A DNA stretch of 64,000 bases from the IMG/VR virus record IMGVR_UViG_3300047548_000777, positions 1 through 64,000 of that record; one strand, given 5' to 3'. This DNA is from a virus. The notes under the pieces are model-generated. The model did no database searches. It saw only the letters and a program-made list of their open reading frames with translations, and had not been told where the DNA came from. This document shows, in pieces, positions 33,640-43,880 of the stretch. Numbering within the stretch: position 1 is the stretch's first letter; each line of letters opens with the position of its first letter. A program made the position numbers and the translations under genes.

Positions 33640-35526
33640 TTAAACAACTTTAGTTGTTAAAGTATCGACATCGTTAGATAGTTCTTTAATTGCTTCGATT
33701 AAAAATCCAATCAAGGACACATAGTTAACGCTCTTTGATCCATTTATCTCATGAACCACTTCAGGTAATACCTTTTCAATTTCTTGCGCGATTACTCCGT
33801 AACCTAAGTGCCCGGTATTCCTCCAATTAAAAGAAACTCCTCGTAATCTTGATAATACATTAACAGAATCTTGAATTGTTTTAATATTTTCTTTTAATCG
33901 TTGATCAGATGCAAAGTTAATGTTGGTTGCGTATAGAGTTTGATTTCCAGAAGTATAATACATGTTAGTGGAATCAACTGCACCTTTATCCCAGGTACCA
34001 GTTGAGGCCGACGACATAGGTAAGTAATAGGTTGTATTTGCGCAAGTTCCTGCTAACGAAATTGCTGCAGTATATTTAACTCCGTTAATGCATAATCCAG
34101 TATCATCAACCCGTAGACGTTCGCATGTTCCAGTTCCCATCAGTACAGTATTGCATAAACCAGCAGCACCTGCCATTGGCCCTATAATAATATTATTTGA
34201 ACCAGTAGTTACTGAACAGCCCGAGAAACAACCAAAGAATGTGTTATTTGATCCGGTAGTATTATTATATCCAGAACAGTACCCTGCAAAGAAATTGTGA
34301 GCTCCGGACGTATTTTTATAACCAGCCAGTCTACCGTAAAAAATATTATGTTCACCAGTAGAATTAGAATAACCATTTTCCTGACCAATAAAGATATTAT
34401 TACTGCCTGCGCCGGTTGCATTGCTCCCACTTGATTGGCCAAAGAATATATTATTACTACCTATATTTTTAAGGCCAGCATTGCATCCGATAAAAATATT
34501 ATGTGTTCCAGTTTCGTTACATGCTCCTGCGGAATAGTTAATAAATGTGTTGTAACAGCCGGTATCATTTTTATATCCTGCTTGATAGCCTATAAAAATG
34601 TTACTCATTCCAGTAGAGTTTGTAAATCCAGATAACCCACCAATAAATACGTTGGCCGAACCAGTAACGTTACATATTCCCGCTGAACCACCAATAAAGG
34701 TATTATTATTACCTACAGAATTTCTAAAACCTGCACAGAATCCAAAAAATGTATTACTTGATCCAGCAGTGTTACAGTAGCCTGCACGGTTTCCAAAAAA
34801 GTTATTATTGGACCCAGTGCTGTTTGTTACACCAGCGCAATATCCAGCAAAGAAGTTACTGGTTCCAGTCCCTCCTTGTCCTGCTTGGCTACTGTATATA
34901 GTTCCACAAACTCCTGCAGATTTTGAAATTTCTCCGCTACTGCCGGTATACCCGCATGACCCTTGGCTTCCGGTGTATCCAACAGATCCAGTATACCCAG
35001 TGTCACCTCGACTACCAACATATCCGGTGTCACCTCGACTGCCGGTATAGCCAACAGATCCAGTATACCCAGTGTCACCTCGACTACCGGCGTATCCGGT
35101 AAATACAGACCCGTTGATGAACAAGCCAGTAGCATCAACTTTTAATCTCTCGGTAGCACCTGCTGCCAGAATAACCGTATTACACAACCCAGCAGATCCA
35201 GCAACACTTCCAATGATGACGTTGTTTGATCCAGTAGTTACCGCACATCCTGCATTGCAACCAAAGAATGTATTATTACTACCTGTAGAGTTAGATCGAC
35301 CGGCACAGAATCCAGCAAAGAAATTATGTTTACCGGTGCCACCGGTGCCTGCTTGGCTACTATATATAGTTCCGCAAACACCACTTAGCTTAAATTCCCC
35401 GTAACCTTCTAAACTAATGTCACCGGTACCTAAAATACTACATCCGCCGATAGTCTTTAAGTTTGTTATGTTTTCTAAGCCTCTACTATCATTGATAACA
35501 GTACAGCTATTAATTTTAATTGCCAT
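33640..35526 (-). CDS. Tail fibre with collagen-like segment, GxxNxFxGxxAG repeats and S74 chaperone
   Basis: The protein has 628 aa. About residues 140-205 are a collagen-like Gly-X-Y tract (GDTGYTGSVGYTGS units). On both sides are some fifteen ~18-aa repeats of the GSNNxFxGxxAG type, unusually rich in Cys, which should form a trimeric beta-prism/YadA-like stalk. The C-terminal 89 residues are a peptidase S74 intramolecular chaperone: SDQRLKENI with S540 and K545, then YGVIAQEIEKVLPEVV. By analogy the chaperone cleaves itself off before S540 after trimerisation. Confidence 0.82.
   Translation of the reverse strand: MAIKINSCTVINDSRGLENITNLKTIGGCSILGTGDISLEGYGEFKLSGVCGTIYSSQAGTGGTGKHNFFAGFCAGRSNSTGSNNTFFGCNAGCAVTTGSNNVIIGSVAGSAGLCNTVILAAGATERLKVDATGLFINGSVFTGYAGSRGDTGYTGSVGYTGSRGDTGYVGSRGDTGYTGSVGYTGSQGSCGYTGSSGEISKSAGVCGTIYSSQAGQGGTGTSNFFAGYCAGVTNSTGSNNNFFGNRAGYCNTAGSSNTFFGFCAGFRNSVGNNNTFIGGSAGICNVTGSANVFIGGLSGFTNSTGMSNIFIGYQAGYKNDTGCYNTFINYSAGACNETGTHNIFIGCNAGLKNIGSNNIFFGQSSGSNATGAGSNNIFIGQENGYSNSTGEHNIFYGRLAGYKNTSGAHNFFAGYCSGYNNTTGSNNTFFGCFSGCSVTTGSNNIIIGPMAGAAGLCNTVLMGTGTCERLRVDDTGLCINGVKYTAAISLAGTCANTTYYLPMSSASTGTWDKGAVDSTNMYYTSGNQTLYATNINFASDQRLKENIKTIQDSVNVLSRLRGVSFNWRNTGHLGYGVIAQEIEKVLPEVVHEINGSKSVNYVSLIGFLIEAIKELSNDVDTLTTKVV
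34930..35100 (-). repeat. Collagen-like tandem DNA repeat
   Basis: Repeated units such as ccagtgtcacctcgactacc and ggtatagccaacagatccag encode GDTGYTGS/GSVGYTGS Gly-X-Y triplets in the fibre stalk. Copies are nearly identical at DNA level, so the array is young or recombining. Confidence 0.8.
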
Positions 35527-35564
35527 CTTCGTTCTCTCCTATAACTGTGAACTCGGCACAATAT

Positions 35565-38500
35565 TTATTGGTTACCCAATCGCTTGTTTAACTCTTCTAT
35601 CTGTTCTTGTTGGCGTTTTACAACGGCAATCAGTAATGGAATTAGCTGTGAATAGTTTACACTTTTAATTCCATAGTCATTGGTACTAACTACTTCAGGT
35701 AATACCGTTTCAATATCTTGTGCTATGACACCGTATGCAGTTTTTCCGGTTTCTTTCCATGAAAATTTAACTGGTTGAACTTTCTCTAAAATGCCAAAAG
35801 AATCAGAAATTTCTTCTATATTTTCTTTGAAACGAGCATCAGACAAACTGTTTATTTCAGTAGCGCTTAATGTTCCTGTACTAGGTACAAATGTAAGTTT
35901 AGTGGAACTTACATATCCGGACTGTGCACCAGTGTTCGACGAAAAGAACGCAGGGTAATATGTTCCTGCATCGGCTGTTTCGTCAGTAATTTTTACTAAT
36001 TCATCAGTATTAGTATCAACATAAGTAGAATTAATAGTAATAACATCATCTGTCCTAGCTAACGAAATGTTAGAGCCTGCTTTTAACGTTACACTGTCAG
36101 TTCCACTACCACTTCCAGTAGCAGTTAATATAATAGTCTTTTCACCCGTTACTGCCCCATCTCCTGCACTGATACTATACGTTGTATCGGTGTTAGTTGA
36201 GTTAATTATTAACTTTTGATCCGTTTCACTCCAAGAAACTACTGTAGAACCTGAACCAGTTACTCTAATGGAATCTGTACTACTATCGTTTCCTATTAAC
36301 TGTAAATCAACGATATTAGTTGTATCTGCAGGTGTTGACCCATCTAACGAATATGTAGTATTTGTAAACGAAGAACCAAATGTAATTTGATTTTCGCTAT
36401 CCCTGGTGATAGAAATATTCGAGCCTGCTTTTAGTATTACACTGTCAGCTGATGAATCACTACCAGATAATTTTAAACTTGCGCCTCCTGTTTCTGTTTC
36501 AGCAGAAATTGTGTAAGTTGTATTTACGTAGGTAGAACCAATCGTTATTTTCTGGGTGTCTTCATCCCATGATACTGTAGTAGAGCCGATTCCGGCTATC
36601 CTAATAGAATCTGTGCTACTATCTGTTCCCACCAATTCAAGGTCAACTATATTCTCTGACGGTGATGTGCCATCTAACGAATATGTAGTATTTGTAAACG
36701 AAGAACCAAATGTAATTTGATTTTCATCATCCCTGGTGATAGAAATATTTGATCCTGCGATTAACTTCACGCTATCGGTTGATAAATCGGCTCCGGATAA
36801 TTTTAAACTTGCACCATTAGTCTCTGTTTCAGCAGAAATTGTGTAAGTTGTGTTCGTTGCAGAAATTGTTAACTTCTGATTTGTCTCATCCCAAGAAACA
36901 GTGGCAGCTCCAGAACCGGTTATTCTAATAGAATCTGTGCTACTATCTGTTCCCACCAATTCAAGGTCAACTACATTAGCTGACGGTGATGTGCCATCTA
37001 ATGTGTAAGTTGTATTGACATATGATGAATCAATTGTTAACTGCTGGGTATCCTCATCCCAGGCGACAGTAGTGGATCCTGAACCTGTTACTCTAATATA
37101 ATCTTCAACAGCATCAGAATCAATTAATTGAATATCAACTATATTAGCTGATGGGGTTGTACCATCTAGCCAATAAGTTTTATTCACAACATCCCCTGTA
37201 GTTATTGTCTGTACGTGTCCGAATGTATCAAATGTAATTGCGTTAACAAATTTATTTGTTTGGGCAGTTACGTCTTCTACGCTACTGGTATCTTTATGTT
37301 CTATACGTATAGCATCGTTATTTGCATCAGCAGATACTCTTATTCCGGATCCTGCAACTATTTTTAGCTGATCATTAACACTATCAGTTACAACTTGGGT
37401 TCCATCTGCGGTATTCCAATTATATTCGGTATCAGTGTTGTCTATAGTTATGGTATTAAACGAACTAAGACCCGTAGCAGACATAGTGACCGAATTAGTG
37501 TCGTCATCATATGCTATTAATATGTTTGATCCGGCTACCAGATTTAATCTTTCAGTATTAACATCCAGTGTTAACTTTGAATCCGTGCCATCACCTATGG
37601 TAAGCGTATGGCTGTGCCCTACTAGGGCAAAATCTTCAGCATGATAGCTGTCAAGTAAATCTGCATTTAAATTAGCAACTACAGTTGTGCTAGCTACGCT
37701 CAAAGGAGCGGTTCCTACCTCAACTGTAGATACTAATTGTGTAGCTGTTACAGTTCCTGGGAATATGGTGTTTCCAGAAGCATCCAGTAAAGTAGCAGTT
37801 CTAACATCTTCTGTACCGTATTGCCTGACATAAATTGGTTCATTTTTATTATTGCCCGTTGCAATTTCTAAAAATCCTGCATCAATACCAGTTGCGCCGC
37901 CGCCAATGTACCAGTAATCAGACTCTCCAACTAGTCCTTTAACACCCCTATTCGTATTGCCATCAGCAAAAGTGATATTTCCAGTTCCTGTTACGGTATA
38001 TGACGGGGAAGAAAAGTTTTGATTACTTGTCCAACTATCTGTAGAATCAACCCATAATATAGTTTTATCTGTGGTTCCTTTTAACGTAATGCCGCCACCG
38101 TCTGCAGTTACATCAGTCGGTCCGGTGGTTGTAATATCAGTAACTGTACCTGTAGTTGGTGCTGTACCACCAGTATACGTATACGTAATGCTAGTAGAAC
38201 TATCAACAGAAAATACTACAGCAGTACCCCCAGTTCCTATTGTTCCTGCACCATTAGTTGCTGTGATAGCGGCACCTGGAATTAGTCCAGATGTATTAGT
38301 CATTCCAGTAATTGCAGCAGTCCAGGGCCCGGTGCCAGTAATTGAGCCTACTGTTCCTGTTATACTGACAACCGCAGATACAATAGACCCAAGTTCGATA
38401 TTTTTATCGTCAACAGTTAGTATATTAGTATTAACAGTAGTGGTTGTTCCGTTTACTATTAGATTACCACTTACCACTAGACTAGGACTGTGTATTGTAG

Positions 38501-39296
38501 TCGTGCCGCCCGAAGTACTACCAACAGAAATATTAGTTATACTACCTGCCGAACCGCCAGTACCTAAGTTAACAGTTTTTGTTACACCACTACCATTGAT
38601 ACCTGTTCCAAGGTTAAGTGTATGCGCTACTGTACTACGATCTACTGTAATAGTTCCTGTTTGTAAAGTGCCGCCAATTAACAAGTCTCCGCTAGTTTGT
38701 CCGCTAGCAATTATTATTTCCGTGGTAGTATTTTCACCAAGTAATGTAGTGGCAACATTTCCTGCAGTTATTGTGCCTCCGCTAACTGTTAAATTACCCG
38801 TTACTGATGTGTTTCCGCCAACATATAAGTTTTCTGTTATACCGGCACCACCCGTGACGCGTAATGTTCCAGAAGTTGTGCTTGTCGATGGTTCGTCTTT
38901 TGTTAAAAACAAGTTATTGGTAATTTTAGCCGTTCCGCCGACTGTAAATTTGTAAAGGAACTCGCTGTTTCCTATTCCCAGACTGCCAGTGCTTGGTTGG
39001 TAAAATAAATCGCTATCATCGACTTTTAATACTTCATCTCCAGTACTATTTGAGACAAAGGTTAAAAAATGTGTTGCGGTGTCTGTAGTTTCGTTAAGTA
39101 CCGTTGATTTATTCGAAACAATAGATTCTGCAAATACAGATCCTGTAACATATACATCGCTACCTACATATAGGTCTTCTGCAATGCCTGCGCCACCTTT
39201 TACGACCAGAGATCCGGTTGTTGGGCTTACTGATGGTGTAGTAGCTGCTACTACAAGCCCGTGTTTAACTTCAAATTCTTTATTAGTTGTTGCCAT
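35565..39296 (-). CDS. Long tail fibre with tandem beta repeats and S74 chaperone
   Basis: The protein has 1243 aa. The N-terminus has a virion-protein opening (MATTNKEFEVKHGLVV, then GSLVVKGGAGIAEDLYVG twice). The middle carries about five tandem ~100-aa units with motifs NTTYxLDGTSPSxNVVDLEL, DSIRITGSG, and KLxAGSNISITRDxENQITF. The C-terminal 92 residues are a second S74 chaperone: SDARFKENI (S1152, K1157) and YGVIAQDIETVLPEVV. The gene starts behind a terminator-late promoter-hairpin module (39321-39383). Confidence 0.82.
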   Translation of the reverse strand: MATTNKEFEVKHGLVVAATTPSVSPTTGSLVVKGGAGIAEDLYVGSDVYVTGSVFAESIVSNKSTVLNETTDTATHFLTFVSNSTGDEVLKVDDSDLFYQPSTGSLGIGNSEFLYKFTVGGTAKITNNLFLTKDEPSTSTTSGTLRVTGGAGITENLYVGGNTSVTGNLTVSGGTITAGNVATTLLGENTTTEIIIASGQTSGDLLIGGTLQTGTITVDRSTVAHTLNLGTGINGSGVTKTVNLGTGGSAGSITNISVGSTSGGTTTIHSPSLVVSGNLIVNGTTTTVNTNILTVDDKNIELGSIVSAVVSITGTVGSITGTGPWTAAITGMTNTSGLIPGAAITATNGAGTIGTGGTAVVFSVDSSTSITYTYTGGTAPTTGTVTDITTTGPTDVTADGGGITLKGTTDKTILWVDSTDSWTSNQNFSSPSYTVTGTGNITFADGNTNRGVKGLVGESDYWYIGGGATGIDAGFLEIATGNNKNEPIYVRQYGTEDVRTATLLDASGNTIFPGTVTATQLVSTVEVGTAPLSVASTTVVANLNADLLDSYHAEDFALVGHSHTLTIGDGTDSKLTLDVNTERLNLVAGSNILIAYDDDTNSVTMSATGLSSFNTITIDNTDTEYNWNTADGTQVVTDSVNDQLKIVAGSGIRVSADANNDAIRIEHKDTSSVEDVTAQTNKFVNAITFDTFGHVQTITTGDVVNKTYWLDGTTPSANIVDIQLIDSDAVEDYIRVTGSGSTTVAWDEDTQQLTIDSSYVNTTYTLDGTSPSANVVDLELVGTDSSTDSIRITGSGAATVSWDETNQKLTISATNTTYTISAETETNGASLKLSGADLSTDSVKLIAGSNISITRDDENQITFGSSFTNTTYSLDGTSPSENIVDLELVGTDSSTDSIRIAGIGSTTVSWDEDTQKITIGSTYVNTTYTISAETETGGASLKLSGSDSSADSVILKAGSNISITRDSENQITFGSSFTNTTYSLDGSTPADTTNIVDLQLIGNDSSTDSIRVTGSGSTVVSWSETDQKLIINSTNTDTTYSISAGDGAVTGEKTIILTATGSGSGTDSVTLKAGSNISLARTDDVITINSTYVDTNTDELVKITDETADAGTYYPAFFSSNTGAQSGYVSSTKLTFVPSTGTLSATEINSLSDARFKENIEEISDSFGILEKVQPVKFSWKETGKTAYGVIAQDIETVLPEVVSTNDYGIKSVNYSQLIPLLIAVVKRQQEQIEELNKRLGNQ

Positions 39297-39320
39297 TCGC
39301 TTCCCTATCCACGAAGATTT

Positions 39321-39349
39321 CTAGAAAATGTTCTAGTTTAGTATTTATA
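39321..39349 (-). promoter_or_regulatory. Late promoter with +1-anchored hairpin
   Basis: TATAAATA on the minus strand (39342-39349), spacer CTAAA, predicted +1 at 39336. That base opens a CTAGAA/TTCTAG hairpin (39321-39336, 4-nt loop). The leader then runs 24 nt to ATG 39296. Confidence 0.75.
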
Positions 39350-39383
39350 AAAAAAGCATTGCGGTATTTTGCAATGCTTTTTT
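39350..39383. terminator. Bidirectional intrinsic terminator
   Basis: A 13-bp perfect stem, AAAAAAGCATTGC/GCAATGCTTTTTT, has an 8-nt loop. It ends the 39400-43854 gene immediately before the next late promoter. Confidence 0.88.
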
Positions 39384-39399
39384 AGTGTTACCTAACTTA

Positions 39400-42300
39400 T
39401 TAAGTCAGCTCGATCAATTGTCTTTCAGCTTTGATTACCGTTTTTCTAACTGTACCAATTGGGAGCTTACTATTTGTAATAGTAGTATTACCTTGAGGAG
39501 ATACAATCAATCTCACATTGGTTGCCGTGGTGTCTGCGCTAAATGCCGCTACGGTTCCGTTAGTTTCTAACGTTGCATATTCTGTAATATAGATATTAGG
39601 AGTTCCGGTGATAATTGCACTTGATAACGGAATAGTTGGAACCGAACTAACTCTGAACGAAGTTGAACTAATAATTTCTGTAACAAATGTATTAGATTCA
39701 AATACGCCTGTTGAAGAGTCCGAGGTTACTACTACGCCCATTCCAGGGTATAGGTTTGTTGTGCTGTTTACTGTTATCACATCTGCTGCATTTGATGCTG
39801 ATGCAGTTGAAACGTAATTTCCAACCAGTGTTCCTCTAATAGTTGCAGCGGTTAATGCCGTAGTTGGAGCATTGCTTAGTGTAATTGAAGTATCTGTTAC
39901 AAAACTTTCTACTGTTGTTCCAGCAGGTAGTGCACCAGTACCATCTACTACAACTACTGTCATACCTACATAAACACCTGCTGTACTGGTCACCGGTAAA
40001 GTTGCGGTATTACTAGTTACTCCGGAAATTGTGAATACCGGAGCATCTGTAGTTAATAGAATCTCGGAAGTTTGAGTTCTAGTAGAAGTAGTACCGACTT
40101 GAGTGGCTTGAATTGTATACTTGGCAGACCTATACATACCCCAGTTAAACCCAAGATCAAAAATTTGATTAGTTGCAAGTGTAGTAAACTCTTTCGATAT
40201 GGTGTTAACTTCTTGAATACGATTTAATATCCATTCTGCAGTTACTACTTCAGTTCCAGTTGCATTTATATTTGGGCTTGTACCTAGTTTAACGACTCCG
40301 TTTCCACTAGAAATTGTAGTACCACCGATTACAACTTCGCCAGTTACTGCTGGGAATACTTCTGCTTTTCCTGTAGTTACATCGGTAGTTAACTTAACTG
40401 TGCCTTCTGGCGTGCTTCCAATAGTTAATGTATTTCCTGTTACTGCACCACCAAATTTTAAGGTACTTGCCGCAGCAGTTGCTGCAGTTGCAATATTAAC
40501 TGTTCTTGCAGCAGTGCCAGTATTGGCAATAGTTACGGTTGCCGCATTAGCAGAATAATTAGTTGTTCCTGTTATTGTTGGGAACACATTACCTACAGAT
40601 GCAGCATTAGTTGCATCGAATGTAGCATTACCGGCTGAGCCAGTATTAATAGCAATACGGTTTGTGCCAGTAGTAGTTAATCCACCATAGGTTAATGTAT
40701 TATTATTATTACCAGTTGCGCCTGCAATAGTTAATGTAGTTGCCGAAGTAGTAGTATTTTGTAAAGTAACAGTTGTTGCATTTTCTGCAAGTTTTACTGT
40801 TCCAGAAGTTGTAGTCGGGAACAATGCAGCAGTAACCCCAGAAGTGTTTGTATCAAAGGAAGCTACACCACCAGTTGTGCCGCCTACTTTAATCGAGTTA
40901 GTTCCAGATGTTATTGCTCCACCAAACAGCATTGTGCTAGCAGCCGAAGATCCTGTAGCAATTTGTACTGATTTTGCAGCAGTTCCTGCATTAGTTAGTT
41001 GGAGTGTTGCTGCATTGTTACCGACCGAAACTACTCCAGTAACTGATGGGAATACCGTTGCACTACCTGAAGTTACATTAGTGGTAATTGTTGCAATTCC
41101 ACTGGCATCGTTTCCGCTGACTGATAAAATGGCATTTCCAGTTTCTGCACCTATTTTTACAGTAGTTGCGGCTCCTCCAAGGTTTACTGTGCCAGTTACG
41201 CTAGTGAATACGTTGGCAACGCCTGAAGTTACACCAGTTTCAAGATTGACTGTACCAGTCCCGGTACTTTCGATTTTTAATCTGTTATTCGAAGTTAACC
41301 CACCGAATTTTAGTATACTAGCAGCATCAGTTGCCGAGGTCGCAATGTCGATAGTTCTGCCAGCCGTACCAATATTTGCAATATTTACATCAGTTGCGCC
41401 ATCGAATAAGTTACCAGTTGCAACGCTTGCAAACACGTTTGCAGTTGTGACACCGATAGTAGTTCTTAGTGTAACCGTTCCTGTAGTAGAGTTTCCTACT
41501 AATTCTAGTACGCTGTTTCCAGTATTTTTACCAACACTAATTACTGTGCCTGCTTCCCCGATGTTTATAGAAGTTGCACTTCTAAACGCATTTACTGTAG
41601 TCGGTTGATTTAATAATTCGAAAGTAGTTGCTGTGGAAGTTATGTCTCCCCCGTTTACAGCTAAATCTCCACCTAGTAATGTGTTACCAGCTTCAACCTG
41701 TATTGCGTAAGGATTTGTTATTGTTACGTTACTACCAGCTAACGGAGCATTGCTAATGTACAAACTTGCGGCACTAGAGTATGTTACACCAGTATTCACA
41801 GAACCAATTGTTTGCTGATCTATTCGTGCAATAGCTCCTTGAGTTACAGTTCCACTAGCTACAGTATCTATATCGTAAAAACTATTAGTTGGAATCTTTA
41901 ATGCTACACCAGAGGTTAGGTCCACTGCACTTGCAGTCATCTCTGGACTGGCAATAAATGTTCCGGCTTTTATTGCCCCATAGCTTCCGGAGAATGTACT
42001 TGCAGCACTTTCTTGTCCATCTTTATAGAACTCAAATATACCGTCGTTATTGCTCACACCGCTGAATGCGTAACGCTGGTCAATAATAATCAATCCAGTC
42101 TGAGTGATGTTTGATGCCGGATCGCTAGGTAATGTTATATTAAATGCGCCACTTGCTGCATTGCTGATAACAAAAGTACCATTATAAACTTCAGGCAAGT
42201 TATTTGTTAAGGTAACAACATCACCGTCGGTTAGTGCTGGACCTGTATAGTTAATTGTTGCAACTGCTCCAGCATATGTTCCGCTAGAAACTTCAAGTTG

Positions 42301-43854
42301 TGTAACTCTGGTAACAGTACCTAACGCACCTGTTGTAATTACAGAACTAGATAACGAGCTTGCAAAGCTAACACTGTTAGATGTGCTATTAGTAACTTTA
42401 TACGTTCCGTTAAATCCTACAGGGTCAACACCGCTTACTGTTATTATCTGCCCAATGTTAAATTGATAGTTTGAACCTACTGTTAAGGTAGCAGTTCCAC
42501 CAGAAGCAGTTCCACCTGTTACAACAACAGAATCTCCAGCAGCTTTGTAATAATTGTATTTGACACCGATGTCATATCCATCATCTACTGTTAGATATCC
42601 AGTTAGAGGTTTATGTAAATCTATGACGCTATCTTTAATACTTGTATTTGTGGTATTAACTATAGTTTGGCTACCTTTAACAATTAAATTACCAACAACA
42701 GTTAAGTCATGATTAATTGTAGTAGTTCCGATTGCATCACCGATATTAACTTGTGTTGCATCACCACCAATGTTTAATGTGGTAACACCAGAATTTACTA
42801 AGTTATACGTAGTAATTCCAGTACCTTGTAATAAACTAGTACCGTTAGTTCCAGTTCCGCCGTTTTCTGGAGGTAAAATTCCATTGATATGGCTCACACC
42901 ATAAACCGTACCATCTAATTCAACCTTACCGTAGAAAGGCGCGGTTGTAAGCCCTCCTGAAAGTAAAACACTACCTATTGCAACATCATTGAGCCCTTCT
43001 AGATCCGTAGGAGTAGAGGCATAAATAACATCTCCAGGAGTATATGCTTTACCAGTTATACCATTGTTACTTGCTAATAATGTTGCTGCAGTAGTATACC
43101 ATTTATTATCACTTGCTGCAATAAATTCTACTGCAGTATAATTATTCATAGTATAAGCATTATTTGCCGATAGGCTGTTAATGCTTGTATTTGAATTTCC
43201 TGCTCTAACCGTTGCACCACTCAGTAGTGATTCCGACGGAACTTTATCAACTGCAAATGTAGTTCCGCTTAAAATACTAGTAACTGTCGTATTTGGTTGG
43301 AATAATCCTGTACCGGTTATTACGGTAACTTTCATTCCAGGAAATAACCCATTAGTGGTATTAACAGTAACCGTTGTTCCTGAACTAGATACTACTGTCA
43401 CATCAGAAGGTGACGATAATGGATATACCGCAATAGGATTAAGGCTTGCATTAACTATACGAACCTTTCTTCCGGTAACTGCTGGCGGAAGCCTAATGCC
43501 ATTGTAAGGTTCTACATCGTTAGTGGAATTTATTATTACTGAATTATCTTTTGTTACAACAGTGCTATCTAACTGACTTGTACCGGTTGCTTCAATTCCA
43601 ACTTCGGTTTTTGATAGCATTGTTGAATCTGTATAAGCAACCGTTCTTCGAACCAGAGCTGCTAAGTCTCCGCTGAAAGTTCCATTGGTAGATTTCTCAG
43701 AAACATATAAATTATATCCATCCCATTCAACAGATCCTGAAGCTAGATCAGGTAAATTTGTGCCTTCTTGAAAAGTTAATGGTGCGTGAGTACCATCACT
43801 AGCGGGTAAATTTACACCAGTCCTTACTAGAAATTGCTTATTAATTGTTGACAT
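39400..43854 (-). CDS. Giant tail fibre/virion protein, 1484 aa
   Basis: The N-terminus MSTINKQFLVRTGVNLPASD resembles the opening of the neighbouring 1243-aa fibre. The middle has Ig/beta modules (FNIGQIITVSGVDPVGFNGT). About residues 780-1200 contain roughly ten ~40-aa units of the type VFxxxTGTxNxGxxATTVxIxxxTGxA, a long beta-helical stalk. The C-terminal part (TRTQTSEILLTTDAPVFTIS ...) lacks an S74 domain. It is a late-expressed structural protein, probably part of the fibre or baseplate periphery. A CATAAATA late promoter and GGAG precede the ATG. Confidence 0.75.
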   Translation of the reverse strand: MSTINKQFLVRTGVNLPASDGTHAPLTFQEGTNLPDLASGSVEWDGYNLYVSEKSTNGTFSGDLAALVRRTVAYTDSTMLSKTEVGIEATGTSQLDSTVVTKDNSVIINSTNDVEPYNGIRLPPAVTGRKVRIVNASLNPIAVYPLSSPSDVTVVSSSGTTVTVNTTNGLFPGMKVTVITGTGLFQPNTTVTSILSGTTFAVDKVPSESLLSGATVRAGNSNTSINSLSANNAYTMNNYTAVEFIAASDNKWYTTAATLLASNNGITGKAYTPGDVIYASTPTDLEGLNDVAIGSVLLSGGLTTAPFYGKVELDGTVYGVSHINGILPPENGGTGTNGTSLLQGTGITTYNLVNSGVTTLNIGGDATQVNIGDAIGTTTINHDLTVVGNLIVKGSQTIVNTTNTSIKDSVIDLHKPLTGYLTVDDGYDIGVKYNYYKAAGDSVVVTGGTASGGTATLTVGSNYQFNIGQIITVSGVDPVGFNGTYKVTNSTSNSVSFASSLSSSVITTGALGTVTRVTQLEVSSGTYAGAVATINYTGPALTDGDVVTLTNNLPEVYNGTFVISNAASGAFNITLPSDPASNITQTGLIIIDQRYAFSGVSNNDGIFEFYKDGQESAASTFSGSYGAIKAGTFIASPEMTASAVDLTSGVALKIPTNSFYDIDTVASGTVTQGAIARIDQQTIGSVNTGVTYSSAASLYISNAPLAGSNVTITNPYAIQVEAGNTLLGGDLAVNGGDITSTATTFELLNQPTTVNAFRSATSINIGEAGTVISVGKNTGNSVLELVGNSTTGTVTLRTTIGVTTANVFASVATGNLFDGATDVNIANIGTAGRTIDIATSATDAASILKFGGLTSNNRLKIESTGTGTVNLETGVTSGVANVFTSVTGTVNLGGAATTVKIGAETGNAILSVSGNDASGIATITTNVTSGSATVFPSVTGVVSVGNNAATLQLTNAGTAAKSVQIATGSSAASTMLFGGAITSGTNSIKVGGTTGGVASFDTNTSGVTAALFPTTTSGTVKLAENATTVTLQNTTTSATTLTIAGATGNNNNTLTYGGLTTTGTNRIAINTGSAGNATFDATNAASVGNVFPTITGTTNYSANAATVTIANTGTAARTVNIATAATAAASTLKFGGAVTGNTLTIGSTPEGTVKLTTDVTTGKAEVFPAVTGEVVIGGTTISSGNGVVKLGTSPNINATGTEVVTAEWILNRIQEVNTISKEFTTLATNQIFDLGFNWGMYRSAKYTIQATQVGTTSTRTQTSEILLTTDAPVFTISGVTSNTATLPVTSTAGVYVGMTVVVVDGTGALPAGTTVESFVTDTSITLSNAPTTALTAATIRGTLVGNYVSTASASNAADVITVNSTTNLYPGMGVVVTSDSSTGVFESNTFVTEIISSTSFRVSSVPTIPLSSAIITGTPNIYITEYATLETNGTVAAFSADTTATNVRLIVSPQGNTTITNSKLPIGTVRKTVIKAERQLIELT

Positions 43855-43872
43855 TGTCCACTCCTATATCCT

Positions 43873-43880
43873 TATTTATG
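43873..43880 (-). promoter_or_regulatory. Late promoter inside upstream stop codon
   Basis: CATAAATA on the minus strand contains the TAA stop of the 43876-47769 gene. Predicted +1 at 43867 leaves a 12-13-nt leader that begins at ATAGGAG. Confidence 0.65.

Noticed and set aside
34930-35100. Possible CRISPR-like array
   Set aside because: The short repeats are contiguous coding Gly-X-Y triplets without unique spacers.
38071-38955. 294-codon open frame on the plus strand within a fibre gene
   Set aside because: It is antisense to a clear repeat-structured fibre protein, has Val/Pro-rich composition typical of a mirror frame, and has no ribosome site. Other plus-strand frames in 28-56 kb and 62.7-63.6 kb were left out for the same reason.
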